NCBI RefSeq assembly: GCF_001864835.1
Contig: NZ_MJGI01000003.1
Location: 100,951 to 164,950 of the forward strand
Origin: Curtobacterium sp. MCBA15_001
Lineage (GTDB): Bacteria; Actinomycetota; Actinomycetes; Actinomycetales; Microbacteriaceae
DNA length: 64,000 bases
Direction of reading: 5' to 3'
Shown: piece by piece, positions 35,171 to 43,785 of the stretch
Layout of the letters: each line of letters starts with the position of its first letter
Position numbering within the stretch: position 1 is the stretch's first letter
Made by a program: the position numbers and the translations under genes
The notes under the pieces: generated by a model
Seen by the model: the letters and a program-made list of their open reading frames with translations, nothing else
Database searches by the model: none
Told to the model about the DNA's origin: nothing

Positions 35171-36303
35171 CGTTCCAGCAGGTGTTCGGGTACGAGCCGA
35201 CGGTGCGGTACTCCGCCCCGGGACGGGTCAACCTGATCGGCGAGCACACCGACTACAACGACGGCTTCGTCCTGCCGTTCGCGATCGACCGCCGCACGGT
35301 CGCGTCGATCGGGCAGCGGACCGACCGGCTGCTCCGGGTCGCGTCGGCGTTCGAGCCGGACGCCGTCCACGAGCTGTCACTGGACGGGCTCGACCCCGCG
35401 TCCATGGGCGGTTGGTCCGCCTACGTGTTCGGCATCGCCTGGGCCCTCCGCGAACAGGCCGGCGCAGACCTGTCCGCCGCGACGGGCTTCGACGTGTTCA
35501 TCGAGTCGGATGTCCCGGTCGGGGCGGGCCTGTCCTCGAGCGCCGCGATCGAGTGCGGTGTCGCCCTGGCCTTCAACGACCTGTGGGACCTCGGGCTCTC
35601 GCGCAAGCAGCTGGCACGCGTCGGGCAGTACTCCGAGAACCACGCGGTCGGGGCTCCCACCGGGATCATGGACCAGTCCGCGTCGCTGCTCGGGGAGCGC
35701 GACGCCGTGGTGTTCCTCGACTGCCGCACGCTCGACACTGCCGTGGTCGACCTGGCGCTCGAGGCGAACGGGCTCGAGGTCCTGGTCATCGACACCCGCG
35801 TCGAACACGCCCACGCCACCGGCGGGTACAAGGCGCGTCGGGACTCGTGCGAGCGCGGGGCTGCGGCGCTGGGCGTGGAAGCACTCCGAGACGTCGCGGT
35901 CGACGACCTCCCCCGTGCGGCCGAGCTGCTGGACGACGAGACCTTCCGCCGGGTGCGGCACATCGTGACCGAGGACCAGCGCGTGCTCGACACCGTCCGG
36001 ACCCTGCGCGAACAGGGACCGCGGGCGATCGGGGACCTGCTCGTGGCCTCGCACGCGTCGATGCGCGACGACTTCGAGATCTCGGTGTCGGAGCTCGACC
36101 TGGCCGTCGCCACGGCGATGGCGAACGGTGCCGTCGGGGCGCGGATGACCGGCGGCGGGTTCGGCGGAGCGGCGATCGCGCTGGTCGACGCTTCCCAGCG
36201 CGAGGCAATCGGCGCTGCCGTCACGGCCGCGTTCGCCGAGGCCGGGTACCGCGAGCCGACCGTGTTCACGGTGCACGCGGCGCAGGGCGCCCGGCGCGAC
36301 TGA
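35167..36303 (+). CDS. galK: Galactokinase
   Basis: A 378-residue GHMP kinase that phosphorylates galactose. The galactokinase signature is GRVNLIGEHTDYNDGFV at the N-terminus. The phosphate loop is VPVGAGLSSSAAIE (about 117-130) and the third GHMP motif is GARMTGGGFGGAAIALV near the C-terminus. It is translationally coupled to galT. Confidence 0.96.
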   Translation: MTFQQVFGYEPTVRYSAPGRVNLIGEHTDYNDGFVLPFAIDRRTVASIGQRTDRLLRVASAFEPDAVHELSLDGLDPASMGGWSAYVFGIAWALREQAGADLSAATGFDVFIESDVPVGAGLSSSAAIECGVALAFNDLWDLGLSRKQLARVGQYSENHAVGAPTGIMDQSASLLGERDAVVFLDCRTLDTAVVDLALEANGLEVLVIDTRVEHAHATGGYKARRDSCERGAAALGVEALRDVAVDDLPRAAELLDDETFRRVRHIVTEDQRVLDTVRTLREQGPRAIGDLLVASHASMRDDFEISVSELDLAVATAMANGAVGARMTGGGFGGAAIALVDASQREAIGAAVTAAFAEAGYREPTVFTVHAAQGARRD

Positions 36304-36347
36304 GCGCGCAGCGCCGCCTGCGGCGCGGATCGCGTCCGCACAACCAG

Positions 36348-36387
36348 AAGCAGCTCGCGCCACGGATCTCCGTGGCGCGAGCTGCTT
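36348..36387. terminator. 19-bp perfect hairpin after galK
   Basis: AAGCAGCTCGCGCCACGGA (36348-36366) pairs exactly with 36369-36387. It ends in CTTTCC on the plus strand, the closest thing to an intrinsic terminator here. Confidence 0.75.
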
Positions 36388-36424
36388 TCCGTTGCGCGAA
36401 CGGCCCTGGGGCCGCCACCCGCCG

Positions 36425-36464
36425 GACTGGAGGCGCGTGGCGGGGTCGAGCCGCGCCTCCAGTC
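36425..36464. repeat. GACTGGAGGCGCG inverted repeat
   Basis: GACTGGAGGCGCG (36425-36437) and CGCGCCTCCAGTC (36452-36464) are exact complements. They share the GGAGGC word with the terminator-like family. Confidence 0.65.
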
Positions 36465-36487
36465 CGACGGTCGGCCGCGACCAACCC

Positions 36488-36540
36488 GCGAAAGCGACAG
36501 ATCCCGGCGGAACTTCCGGCGGGATCTGTCGCTTTCGCGA
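36488..36540. repeat. AAGCGACAG hairpin element, copy 2
   Basis: CGCGAAAGCGACAGATCCC (36488-36506) pairs exactly with 36522-36540. Both the arm and the GGCGGA loop start match the element at 13,731. Confidence 0.75.
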
Positions 36541-36599
36541 AGGAGAAGCGCGCCGCCGGCGCGCCGCCGGCGGGCCGGCCGCCCGCGGCCAGCGCGCCG

Positions 36600-37526
36600 C
36601 TAGTGCAGGTGGCGCTCGGCGGCCTCGACGACGTTCTTCATGAGCATCGCGCGCGTCATCGGGCCGACCCCACCCGGCGTCGGCGACAGGAACCCGGCGA
36701 CGTCAGCCACCGCGGGGTCGACGTCCCCGTGCAGCTTCGCCTTGCCGGTGTGCTCGTTCACGATCCGGCTGATGCCGACGTCGATCACGGCCGCGCCGGG
36801 CTTGACCCAGTCCGGCTTGACGAGCCCGGCCACCCCGGCCGCCGCGATGATGATGTCCGCGCGACGGCACTCGGCCGCCACGTCCTCGGTCAGCGAGTGC
36901 GTCAGGGTCGCCGTGGCCTCGAGCCGGGTGAGCAGCAGCCCGAGCGGGCGCCCGACCGTGAGCCCCTGGCCGATGATCGTGACGTGCTGCCCGCGGATCG
37001 GGACCTCGTACGCCTCGAGCATCGCGACGATGCCACGCGGGGTGCACGGCAGGGGCGCATCGATCGTGCCGGCACCTCCGGGGACAGCGAGGACGAGCTC
37101 ACCGAGGTTCGTCGGGTGCAGGCCGTCGGCGTCCTTCGCTGGGGACATCAGCTCGAGCATCGGGATCGGGTCGATGCCCTGCGGCAACGGCAGCTGCACG
37201 ATGAACGCGGTGACCCGGGGGTCGTCGTTCATCTGCAGGATCGCTGCCCGGATGTCCGCCGGGCTCGCGGTCTCGGGCAGGTCGATGCGGATGGAGTCGA
37301 GCCCGATCTGCGCCGAGTCACGGTGCTTGCCCGCGACGTAGGACACCGAACCGGCGTTCTGCCCGACCATGATCGTGCCGAGCCCGGGTCGGAACCCGTG
37401 GTCGTGCAGCCGGTCGATGCGGACCTTGAGGTCGTCGAGCGTGCGGGCGGCGAGGGCGGTGCCGTCGATGCGGACGGCCGAGCCCGCACCCGCCCACCGA
37501 TCGCGCGCGAGCGGTGCGAGCGTCAC
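36600..37526 (-). CDS. folD: Methylenetetrahydrofolate dehydrogenase/cyclohydrolase
   Basis: A 308-residue bifunctional enzyme that converts 5,10-methylene-THF to 10-formyl-THF with NADP+. Motifs: [13 protein letters not shown] with the catalytic Lys, [21 protein letters not shown], the dinucleotide site [16 protein letters not shown], and [18 protein letters not shown] 37526 overlaps the glyA stop as GTGA, so folD is in the ZTP-riboswitch operon. Its 10-formyl-THF product is used in purine synthesis. Confidence 0.95.
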   Translation of the reverse strand: MTLAPLARDRWAGAGSAVRIDGTALAARTLDDLKVRIDRLHDHGFRPGLGTIMVGQNAGSVSYVAGKHRDSAQIGLDSIRIDLPETASPADIRAAILQMNDDPRVTAFIVQLPLPQGIDPIPMLELMSPAKDADGLHPTNLGELVLAVPGGAGTIDAPLPCTPRGIVAMLEAYEVPIRGQHVTIIGQGLTVGRPLGLLLTRLEATATLTHSLTEDVAAECRRADIIIAAAGVAGLVKPDWVKPGAAVIDVGISRIVNEHTGKAKLHGDVDPAVADVAGFLSPTPGGVGPMTRAMLMKNVVEAAERHLH

Positions 37527-38857
37527 GCGTACAGCGGGAACGCGTCGGTCAGGACCTTGACCCGCGCCGACAAGGCCGCCACGTCGGGGTTCGGCATGAG
37601 CGTCAGCGCGATGATGTCGGCGACCTCGGTGAACTCCGCGTCGCCGAACCCGCGGGTCGCCAGCGCCGAGGTACCGATGCGCACACCCGAGGTGACCATC
37701 GGCGGACGCGGGTCGAACGGCACCGAGTTGCGGTTCACAGTGATGCCGACCTCGTGCAGCAGGTCTTCGGCCTGCTTGCCGTCGACCTCGGACTCGCGCA
37801 GGTCGACGAGCACCAGGTGCACGTCGGTGCCACCGGTGAGGACGTCGATCCCAGCGGCCTTCGCGTCGTCGGCGGTCAGCCGTGATGCCAGCGCCTTCGC
37901 GCCGCGGAGCGTGCGCTCCTGGCGGTCCTTGAACTCCGGCTGGCCGGCGAGCAGGAACGCGGTGGCCTTGGCGGCGATCACATGCATGAGCGGACCGCCC
38001 TGCTGCCCCGGGAACACCGCGGAGTTCAGCTTCTTGAAGAGCGACTCCTCGTTGGACAGGATGATGCCCGAACGGGGACCGGCGAGCGTCTTGTGCACCG
38101 TCGACGACACGACGTGCGCGTGCGGCAGCGGCGACGGGTGGAGCCCGGCGGCGACGAGTCCGGCGAAGTGCGCCATGTCCACCCAGAGCGTCGCGCCGAC
38201 CTCGTCCGCGATCGCACGGAACTTCGCGAAGTCGAGCTGGCGCGGGTACGCCGACCAGCCGGCGATGAGGACCTTCGGCTGGTGCTCGATCGCCTTCGCG
38301 CGGATGTCGTCGTAGTCGACCTCGAACGTCTCCGGGTCGACGCCGTACGACACCGCGTTGTAGATGCGGCCGGAGAAGTTGAGCTTCATGCCGTGGGTCA
38401 GGTGACCGCCGTGGGCGAGCTCGAGACCGAGGATGGTGTCGCCGGCAGAGGCGATGGCGTGCAGGACCGCGGCGTTCGCGCTGGCGCCGGAGTGCGGCTG
38501 CACGTTGGCGTAGGCGGCGCCGAACAGGGCCTTCGCCCGGTCGATGGCGAGCTGCTCGGCGACGTCGACGAACTCGCAGCCGCCGTAGTAGCGCTTGCCC
38601 GGGTAGCCCTCGGCGTACTTGTTCGTCAGCACGGAACCCTGCGACTCGAGGACGGCGCGCGGGACGAAGTTCTCGGACGCGATCATCTCGAGGGTGTCGC
38701 GCTGCCGGCCCAGCTCGTTCTGCAGGACGGCGGCGATCTCGGGGTCGACCTCGCTGAGCGGGGCGTTGAAGGCGGCACGGGCGGCTTCGATGTCGGCGGC
38801 GCCGGAGACAGCTCCGTCGGTGGACGACGCGAACGGGGACAGATCGGTGATGGACAC
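37523..38857 (-). CDS. glyA: Serine hydroxymethyltransferase
   Basis: A 444-residue PLP enzyme that makes glycine and methylene-THF from serine and THF. Signatures: [52 protein letters not shown], and the PLP-lysine region [21 protein letters not shown] 38857 follows AAGGAG by 5 nt. The leader carries a ZTP riboswitch. Confidence 0.96.
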   Translation of the reverse strand: MSITDLSPFASSTDGAVSGAADIEAARAAFNAPLSEVDPEIAAVLQNELGRQRDTLEMIASENFVPRAVLESQGSVLTNKYAEGYPGKRYYGGCEFVDVAEQLAIDRAKALFGAAYANVQPHSGASANAAVLHAIASAGDTILGLELAHGGHLTHGMKLNFSGRIYNAVSYGVDPETFEVDYDDIRAKAIEHQPKVLIAGWSAYPRQLDFAKFRAIADEVGATLWVDMAHFAGLVAAGLHPSPLPHAHVVSSTVHKTLAGPRSGIILSNEESLFKKLNSAVFPGQQGGPLMHVIAAKATAFLLAGQPEFKDRQERTLRGAKALASRLTADDAKAAGIDVLTGGTDVHLVLVDLRESEVDGKQAEDLLHEVGITVNRNSVPFDPRPPMVTSGVRIGTSALATRGFGDAEFTEVADIIALTLMPNPDVAALSARVKVLTDAFPLYA

Positions 38858-38876
38858 GGGACTCCTTGGTGACGAG

Positions 38877-38891
38877 CCGGAGCACGTCCGG
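38877..38891 (-). promoter_or_regulatory. Hairpin between ZTP aptamer and glyA start
   Basis: CCGGA and TCCGG enclose five bases, about 20 nt before the GTG. It could be part of the expression platform. There is no U-run, so translational control is more likely than termination. Confidence 0.4.
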
Positions 38892-38907
38892 CGGCGAGGA
38901 TCGGTGT

Positions 38908-38982
38908 GGCCCAGGCGTACGGCCACGCACCGTGTCGAGTGTCGCTCCCTGATGGTGACCCATCCGACGCCAGTCGCGACCT
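38908..38982 (-). promoter_or_regulatory. ZTP (pfl) riboswitch upstream of glyA-folD
   Basis: Read on the minus strand, the leader shows GGTCGCGACTGGCG (38981-38968), then CACCATCAGGGAGCGAC (38957-38941) and CCGTACGCCTGGGCC (38922-38908). These are the conserved blocks of the ZTP aptamer: GUCG-GACUGGCG, GGGAGCGAC and CGCCUGGGC. The RNA start predicted from the upstream -10 falls on the first aptamer base. The aptamer senses ZMP/ZTP, which accumulates when 10-formyl-THF is short, and turns on glyA and folD. Confidence 0.9.
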
Positions 38983-38986
38983 GATG

Positions 38987-39015
38987 ATCGTACCGAGCCG
39001 CCCGGTCTGTGTCAC
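38987..39015 (-). promoter_or_regulatory. glyA-folD promoter GTGACA-N17-TACGAT
   Basis: Minus-strand -35 GTGACA (39015-39010) and -10 TACGAT (38992-38987) are 17 bp apart, the best sigma-A-type promoter in the window. Its -35 overlaps the start region of clpS. Confidence 0.7.
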
Positions 39016-39024
39016 CCTGGACGC

Positions 39025-39348
39025 ATGACCCTGGTGACGCCGTCCGTCGACGAGCGCCTCGACGCCGACGAGCGCCTCGACACGGACCAGCGCACCCGGC
39101 TCAGCCCGGACGTGCCGTGGGTCACCGTGGTCTGGGACGACCCGGTGAACCTGATGTCGTACGTCACCTACGTCTTCCAGAGCTACTTCGGCTTCCCCCG
39201 CGCGAAGGCCGAACGGCTGATGCACCAGGTCGACGCCGAGGGCCGCGCGGTGGTCGCCACGGGCAACCGCGAGGCGATGGAGCGGCACGTGCAGGCCATG
39301 CACGGCTTCGGCCTGCAGGCGACCGTCGACCGGGCGGCCGACGCGTGA
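39025..39348 (+). CDS. clpS: ATP-dependent Clp protease adaptor ClpS
   Basis: A 107-residue adaptor that presents N-end-rule substrates to ClpAP/ClpCP. The core matches Clp[21 protein letters not shown], then the substrate-pocket helix and [24 protein letters not shown]. The N-terminal extension contains an 18-bp tandem duplication that encodes [12 protein letters not shown]. It overlaps the DUF2017 gene as GTGA. Confidence 0.95.
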   Translation: MTLVTPSVDERLDADERLDTDQRTRLSPDVPWVTVVWDDPVNLMSYVTYVFQSYFGFPRAKAERLMHQVDAEGRAVVATGNREAMERHVQAMHGFGLQATVDRAADA

Positions 39349-39821
39349 TCCCGTTCGTCCGGCGCGGTGACGGCATCCACCTCGGTCTGGCCACCGGCGA
39401 GCGCGCGCTGCTCACGAGCCTGGTCGACCAGCTGCGCGAGGTGTTGGACGGCGACCTCGACTCCGACCCCGTGACGCTCCGGATGTTCCCGGACGCCTAC
39501 CCCGGCGACCGACAGGCCAGCTCCGAGTTCCGCCGCTACACCCGCGACGACCTCCGGTCCGCCAAGTCCACGAACGCCGAGACCGTGCACGCCTGGCTGA
39601 CCGGCGCGCGGGACGGCGCGCTGACACCCGCCGACGAGCAGTCCTGGCTGCGCTGCCTGACCGACCTGCGCCTGACCATCGCCGACCGGCTCGGCATCGT
39701 CGACGCCGCGACCGAGGAAACCTCCCGCTCCGGGGTCGACGGCGTCGGGCTGCGCGACGTCTACGACTGGCTCGGGTACGTCCAGGAGCACCTGGTCACG
39801 ACGATGACGGCCCGACGGTGA
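39345..39821 (+). CDS. DUF2017 family protein
   Basis: A 158-residue, soluble, mostly helical protein starting at GTG 39345 inside the clpS stop. Stretches such as [22 protein letters not shown] and [11 protein letters not shown] match DUF2017, which is found almost always next to clpS in actinobacteria. This suggests a link to ClpS-dependent proteolysis, but no activity is known. It overlaps the acetyltransferase gene as GTGA. Confidence 0.8.
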   Translation: MIPFVRRGDGIHLGLATGERALLTSLVDQLREVLDGDLDSDPVTLRMFPDAYPGDRQASSEFRRYTRDDLRSAKSTNAETVHAWLTGARDGALTPADEQSWLRCLTDLRLTIADRLGIVDAATEETSRSGVDGVGLRDVYDWLGYVQEHLVTTMTARR

Positions 39822-40741
39822 CCGTCACGTACCGCCCCACCACGCCTGACACCCAGGAGGACCTGCTCGCCTTCACGACGTCGGACCCGGTCTCGTGGAT
39901 CGGTCCGGACCGGTACCGGCAGGAGTCCGCGACGCGGAACTACCGCCCGGAGTGGTCGTTCCTCGCCCTGCGCGACGACGTCCCCGTGGGCCGTGCCCTC
40001 TGGTGGGGTGGCCCGGACGCTGTCGTCCCGTCGACCCTCGACGACCTGATCGTGGACGCGCCCGAGGCCGAGCGGGTCGCGGTCGCCGCCGGGCTGATCC
40101 GTGCCGGGGCCGACGCCTTCGGACGGCTGCCGGAGTGGGTCGTCGACGTCGCGGTCGACTGGCACGACGACCCGCGCGCCGTCGCGGCGGTCGACTGGCG
40201 TGCGCAGGCGGCCCGCGCCGCGGGGTACGACCGGACCACCGAGCGGGTGAGCGTCGTGTGGGAGCCGGGGACGGGCCTCCCGTCCGCCGACCAGCAGTAC
40301 CGGTTCCGCGGGGGTGACGACGACGAGTTCACCGACCTGTTCACCCGCGTGGTGGTCGGCTCGCTCGACGCCCACACGCGCGCGACGGTCGCCGAGCTGG
40401 GTGCGCGGGGCACCGCCGTCGACGACCTCGAGTTCTACCTGACCCTGCCCGGCCGTCGCGAGGACTGGCGCATCGCCGAGGACGGCGACGGACTGGTGGT
40501 CGGGTTCGTGCTGGCCACCCGGACCGCCTACGACGCTGCCGTGAGCTACATCGGTGTCCTGCCGCAACACCGGGGCCGCGGCGTGGTGGACGCGCTGCTG
40601 GCCGAGGCGCTCCGCATCCACGCCGAGGCGGGTGAGCCGCGCGTGGTCGCGACGACGGACACCGACAACGTGCCGATGCGCCGGGCGTTCGAGCGCGCCG
40701 GGTTCATCGTCACCAAGCGGCGGTTGGTGTTCGAGGCCTGA
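39818..40741 (+). CDS. GNAT-family N-acetyltransferase
   Basis: A 307-residue protein with a degenerate N-terminal half and a C-terminal GNAT domain. The acetyl-CoA loop is YIGVLPQHRGRGVVDALLAE (near residues 245-264), and NVPMRRAFERAGFIVTKRR closes the fold. The substrate cannot be told. GTG 39818 overlaps DUF2017, making a three-gene clpS operon. Confidence 0.8.
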   Translation: MTVTYRPTTPDTQEDLLAFTTSDPVSWIGPDRYRQESATRNYRPEWSFLALRDDVPVGRALWWGGPDAVVPSTLDDLIVDAPEAERVAVAAGLIRAGADAFGRLPEWVVDVAVDWHDDPRAVAAVDWRAQAARAAGYDRTTERVSVVWEPGTGLPSADQQYRFRGGDDDEFTDLFTRVVVGSLDAHTRATVAELGARGTAVDDLEFYLTLPGRREDWRIAEDGDGLVVGFVLATRTAYDAAVSYIGVLPQHRGRGVVDALLAEALRIHAEAGEPRVVATTDTDNVPMRRAFERAGFIVTKRRLVFEA

Positions 40742-40761
40742 CCCGAGTTCGACAGGGAGCC

Positions 40762-40791
40762 TTGCAAGTTCGACTGCGCAACCAGTACCGT
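40762..40791 (+). promoter_or_regulatory. Promoter TTGCAA-N18-TACCGT with inverted TTGC/GCAA
   Basis: -35 TTGCAA (40762-40767) and -10 TACCGT (40786-40791) precede ATG 40798 by 12 nt from the -10. TTGCAAG and TGCGCAA form an imperfect palindrome over the -35, and AGTTCGAC is repeated at 40747 and 40767. It is a likely autoregulatory MarR site. Confidence 0.55.
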
Positions 40792-40797
40792 GGCGGT

Positions 40798-41217
40798 ATG
40801 GAATCGCACGCGGAGCTCGCCGGCGACCTGCTCGCGCTGTACGGGCGGATCCGTCGGACCCTGCTGACCGGCAAAGCCGACCAGGTCACCGCGTCCCAGA
40901 CCGCAGCGCTCGGACGACTGCTCCGGCACGGCGAGTCCACCGTCGCCGACCTGGCGCGTGCCGAGGGGGTCCGTCCACAGTCGATGGGGGCGACCGTCCA
41001 GGCGCTCGTCGACCTGGGGCTGGTGGAACGACGACCCGATCCGGTCGACGGACGACGGGCCCTGGTGCGCGCGACCGACGCTGGGTCCCGTGCCCGCGAG
41101 GACTCGTGGACGACCCGGACCCAGGTGCTGGCCGACCGGCTGGCAGGCCTGTCCGAGACCGATCGGCAGACCGTCGCCCAGGCCGTCGCGATCCTCACCC
41201 CCCTCACCGACGCCTGA
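40798..41217 (+). CDS. MarR-family transcriptional regulator
   Basis: A 139-residue winged-helix protein: recognition region VADLARAEGVRPQSMGATVQALVDLGLV, wing RRPDPVDGRRALVRATDAG, and dimerisation helices at both ends. It is directly followed by an MFS efflux gene, so it probably represses itself and the pump and responds to a pump substrate. The leaderless ATG 40798 fits the promoter spacing. Confidence 0.9.
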   Translation: MESHAELAGDLLALYGRIRRTLLTGKADQVTASQTAALGRLLRHGESTVADLARAEGVRPQSMGATVQALVDLGLVERRPDPVDGRRALVRATDAGSRAREDSWTTRTQVLADRLAGLSETDRQTVAQAVAILTPLTDA

Positions 41218-41234
41218 CCTCCCGGAGCCCACTC

Positions 41235-42644
41235 ACGTCCACCTCGACCGCACCCGTCCCCGTCCAGCACGACGACACCTCCGGCTCCGGCTTCGGCCCG
41301 AAGCTGCTCGTCCCCGTCCTGGTCGGCCCGCTGCTCAACCCGATCAACACGACGATGGTGTCGGTCGCACTGGCGCCGATCTCGCGCGACCTCGGCATCG
41401 GGGCGTCGCAGGCGATCTGGCTCGTGGCAGCGCTCTACCTGGCGAGTGCGATCGCTCAGCCCACGATGGGCAAGCTCGCGGACCGGTTCGGCCCGAAGAA
41501 GGTCTTCATGGCGGGGCTCGTCCTGGTCGGGATCGCGGGCGTCGTACCCGAGGTGCTGACCGGCTTCGGAGGCGCCGTGTTCGCCCGCGTGCTCATCGGC
41601 ATCGGGACGTCGTCGGCCTACCCGGCGGCCCTCACCACGCTCCGTCAGCACTCGCTGCGGATCGGGAAGCCGACGCCGCCGCTCGTGCTCGGGGCGCTGT
41701 CGATCACGTCGCTCGTGTCCGCCGCGGCCGGCCCGCCGCTCGGTGGCGCGCTGATCGCCGCGTTCGGCTGGCACGCGATCTTCCTGGTGAACGTGCCGCT
41801 CGCGGCGTTCGGGCTGGTCGTCGCCGGGCTCTGGCTGCCGTCCGACCGACTGCGCCCGCGTGCCGACGAGGACGTCCCGGTGCTGACCGCCCTCGATCCG
41901 TTCGGCATGGTGCTGATGACCGGCACGGTGTCGGCGCTGCTGGTGTTCCTGCTCGACATCACGGCGGGCCTGTGGTGGCTGCTCGGTGTCGCGGTCGTGC
42001 TGCTGGTGGCACTCGTGCTGTGGGAACTCCGCGCGGCGAAGCCCTTCATCGACGTGCGGATGCTCGCCCGGAACGGGGCACTCAGCCGCACCTACGTCCG
42101 GCTGTTCCTGGTGTACATGCTCGCGTACACGATGACGTACGGGTTCTCGCAGTGGGTGCAGGACGTCGCCGGGTACTCCAGCGACCAGGCCGGGTACATC
42201 CAGCTGCCCGCGGCCGTCATCGCCGGGGTGGCCTCGTTCCTGATCGCGCGGAAGACCGCCGTGCGCGGCCCGCTCGTCGTCGCCGCCACGGTGCCCATCG
42301 TCGGCGGGCTGCTGCTGCTCGGGCTGCACACCGGATCGCCCCTCGTGCTGCTCGCCCTCGCACCGGCGCTGTTCGGCATCCCCCAGGCCCTGGCGTCGGT
42401 GTCCAACCAGGCCGCGCTGTACCGGATCGTGCCGGCGGAGTCGATCGGCACGGCGGCGGGGCTCTCGCGCACCAGTGTCTACATCGGGGCGATCGCAGCG
42501 TCCTCGCTCATCGGCGGTGTCTTCGGGCAGGGACCGACCACGGCCGACCTGCACGTGCTCGGGTGGGTGATCGTCGGGATCGCGGTCCTGCTCAGCGCGC
42601 TGACGATCTCCGACCGCGCGCTCGCGCGTCCGGCCGCGCGCTGA
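41235..42644 (+). CDS. MFS drug-efflux-type transporter
   Basis: About 469 residues with a multi-pass major facilitator pattern. The first helix is LLVPVLVGPLLNPINTTMV; motif A follows as GKLADRFGPKKVFMAG between helices 2 and 3; motif C-like GPPLGGALIAAFGW is in helix 5, typical of DHA2-type H+ antiporters. No ATG, GTG or TTG precedes helix 1 in frame. ACG 41235, 7 nt after GGAG, is the best placed start; CTG 41214, overlapping the marR stop, is the alternative. The first canonical ATG (41355) would remove half of helix 1. Confidence 0.85.
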   Translation, partial: TSTSTAPVPVQHDDTSGSGFGPKLLVPVLVGPLLNPINTTMVSVALAPISRDLGIGASQAIWLVAALYLASAIAQPTMGKLADRFGPKKVFMAGLVLVGIAGVVPEVLTGFGGAVFARVLIGIGTSSAYPAALTTLRQHSLRIGKPTPPLVLGALSITSLVSAAAGPPLGGALIAAFGWHAIFLVNVPLAAFGLVVAGLWLPSDRLRPRADEDVPVLTALDPFGMVLMTGTVSALLVFLLDITAGLWWLLGVAVVLLVALVLWELRAAKPFIDVRMLARNGALSRTYVRLFLVYMLAYTMTYGFSQWVQDVAGYSSDQAGYIQLPAAVIAGVASFLIARKTAVRGPLVVAATVPIVGGLLLLGLHTGSPLVLLALAPALFGIPQALASVSNQAALYRIVPAESIGTAAGLSRTSVYIGAIAASSLIGGVFGQGPTTADLHVLGWVIVGIAVLLSALTISDRALARPAAR

Positions 42645-42728
42645 CGCGGCCGAGCCGCGGCCGCGCGGCGCGGCGCGCCGCGCTGACGCGGCCGCCGTGC
42701 CGCAGCGTCGCGCGCGGCGCGATCGCAC

Positions 42729-42780
42729 CCCCGTACGAACATCGCACCCCGCCGTGACGGGGTGCGATGTTCGTACGGGG
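42729..42780. terminator. 22-bp perfect hairpin
   Basis: Arms 42729-42750 and 42759-42780 are exact complements (half: CCCCGTACGAACATCG...), loop GCCGTGAC. It is the longest perfect stem with a short loop in the window. It lies after the MFS gene and may act as terminator despite lacking a T-run. Confidence 0.7.
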
Positions 42781-42892
42781 ATGCAACGCAGCGGGAGTCC
42801 AGCCGCGCCCGCCCGCCGGAGCCGCACCGCGCCTCCCGGCCGACCGGCGGCCGCCGGCCCGCCGCGCGCCACGCGCCCGCGACCCCGCCCGG

Positions 42893-42898
42893 TAGCCT
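42893..42898 (+). promoter_or_regulatory. -10 hexamer TAGCCT of purU
   Basis: TAGCCT, then GAACCG and GTG 42905. Confidence 0.5.
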
Positions 42899-42904
42899 GA
42901 ACCG

Positions 42905-43777
42905 GTGACCGACCCGATGCCCACGAGCACCTCCACGCACTGGACCCTCACGCTGGTCTGCGACGACCAGCCCGGCATCGTCCACGCCGTCTCCGGAGCG
43001 GTCGTGCAGGCCCAGGGCAACATCACCGAGTCGCAGCAGTTCTCGAGCCGCGACACGAACACGTTCTTCATGCGCCTGCAGGTCATGGCACCCGTCGACC
43101 GGCCCGAGTTCGAGCAGGCCCTCGCGCCCGTGGTCGAGCGCTACGGCATGCGCGTCCAGCTCGACGTCGTCGGCCGGCCGATGCGCACGCTGGTGCTCGT
43201 GTCGAAGGCCGGGCACTGCCTGAACGACCTGCTCTACCGTCAGCGCGGCGGCCAGCTGCCGATCGACGTGCCCCTGGTGCTGTCGAACCACGCCGACCTG
43301 TCCGGGCTCGCCGCGTTCTACTCCGTGCCGTTCGAGCACCGACCGGTCACCGACGACGCGAGCAAGCAGGCGATGGAGCGGCGGATCCTCGACGCGGTGG
43401 ACGAGCACGACATCGAGCTCGTCGTCCTGGCGCGCTACATGCAGATCCTGTCGCCCGAGCTCTGCGCCGCGCTCACGGGTCGCGCGGTCAACATCCACCA
43501 CTCGTTCCTCCCCGGCTTCAAGGGCGCGAACCCCTACCGCCAGGCGCATGCCCGCGGTGTGAAGCTCATCGGCGCGACCGCGCACTTCGTCACGAGCGAC
43601 CTGGACGAGGGCCCGATCATCGAACAGAACGTCGTCCGCGTCGACCACACGAAGGAGCCGTCCGAGCTCGTGTCGATCGGCCAGGACGAGGAGTCCCGCA
43701 CGCTCACCCAGGCAGTGCGCTGGATCGCCGAGGACCGGGTCCTGCTCGACGGCGCCCGCACGATCATCTTCAGGTAG
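42905..43777 (+). CDS. purU: Formyltetrahydrofolate deformylase
   Basis: A 290-residue enzyme that releases formate from 10-formyl-THF and so balances the one-carbon pool. The N-terminal ACT domain (TLTLVCDDQPGIVHAVSG) is followed by a formyltransferase fold with YMQILSPELC, the catalytic Asn/His in VNIHHSFLPGFKGANPY, and the Asp in FVTSDLDEGPIIEQ. The start is GTG 42905. It opens an apparent run with yrdB-like, nagA and a kinase gene, 8 nt or less apart. Confidence 0.95.
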   Translation: MTDPMPTSTSTHWTLTLVCDDQPGIVHAVSGAVVQAQGNITESQQFSSRDTNTFFMRLQVMAPVDRPEFEQALAPVVERYGMRVQLDVVGRPMRTLVLVSKAGHCLNDLLYRQRGGQLPIDVPLVLSNHADLSGLAAFYSVPFEHRPVTDDASKQAMERRILDAVDEHDIELVVLARYMQILSPELCAALTGRAVNIHHSFLPGFKGANPYRQAHARGVKLIGATAHFVTSDLDEGPIIEQNVVRVDHTKEPSELVSIGQDEESRTLTQAVRWIAEDRVLLDGARTIIFR

Positions 43778-43785
43778 GCACCCCC

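Larger units (their letters stand above)
36304..36599. other. Intergenic hairpin cluster between galK and folD
   Basis: This 296-bp gap between convergent genes contains three different perfect inverted repeats in 190 bp (listed separately) and a GC-only tract near 36,550-36,598. No gene is seen. Confidence 0.7.
42645..42904. other. Intergenic region with GC-only tracts and a long hairpin
   Basis: It contains runs made almost only of G and C (42,650-42,715 and 42,840-42,890) around a 22-bp perfect hairpin. No gene is seen. Confidence 0.6.

Noticed and set aside
35085..38315. Long open frame over galK, the hairpin cluster, folD and glyA
   Set aside because: It crosses three strong genes and three perfect hairpins and contains no domain.
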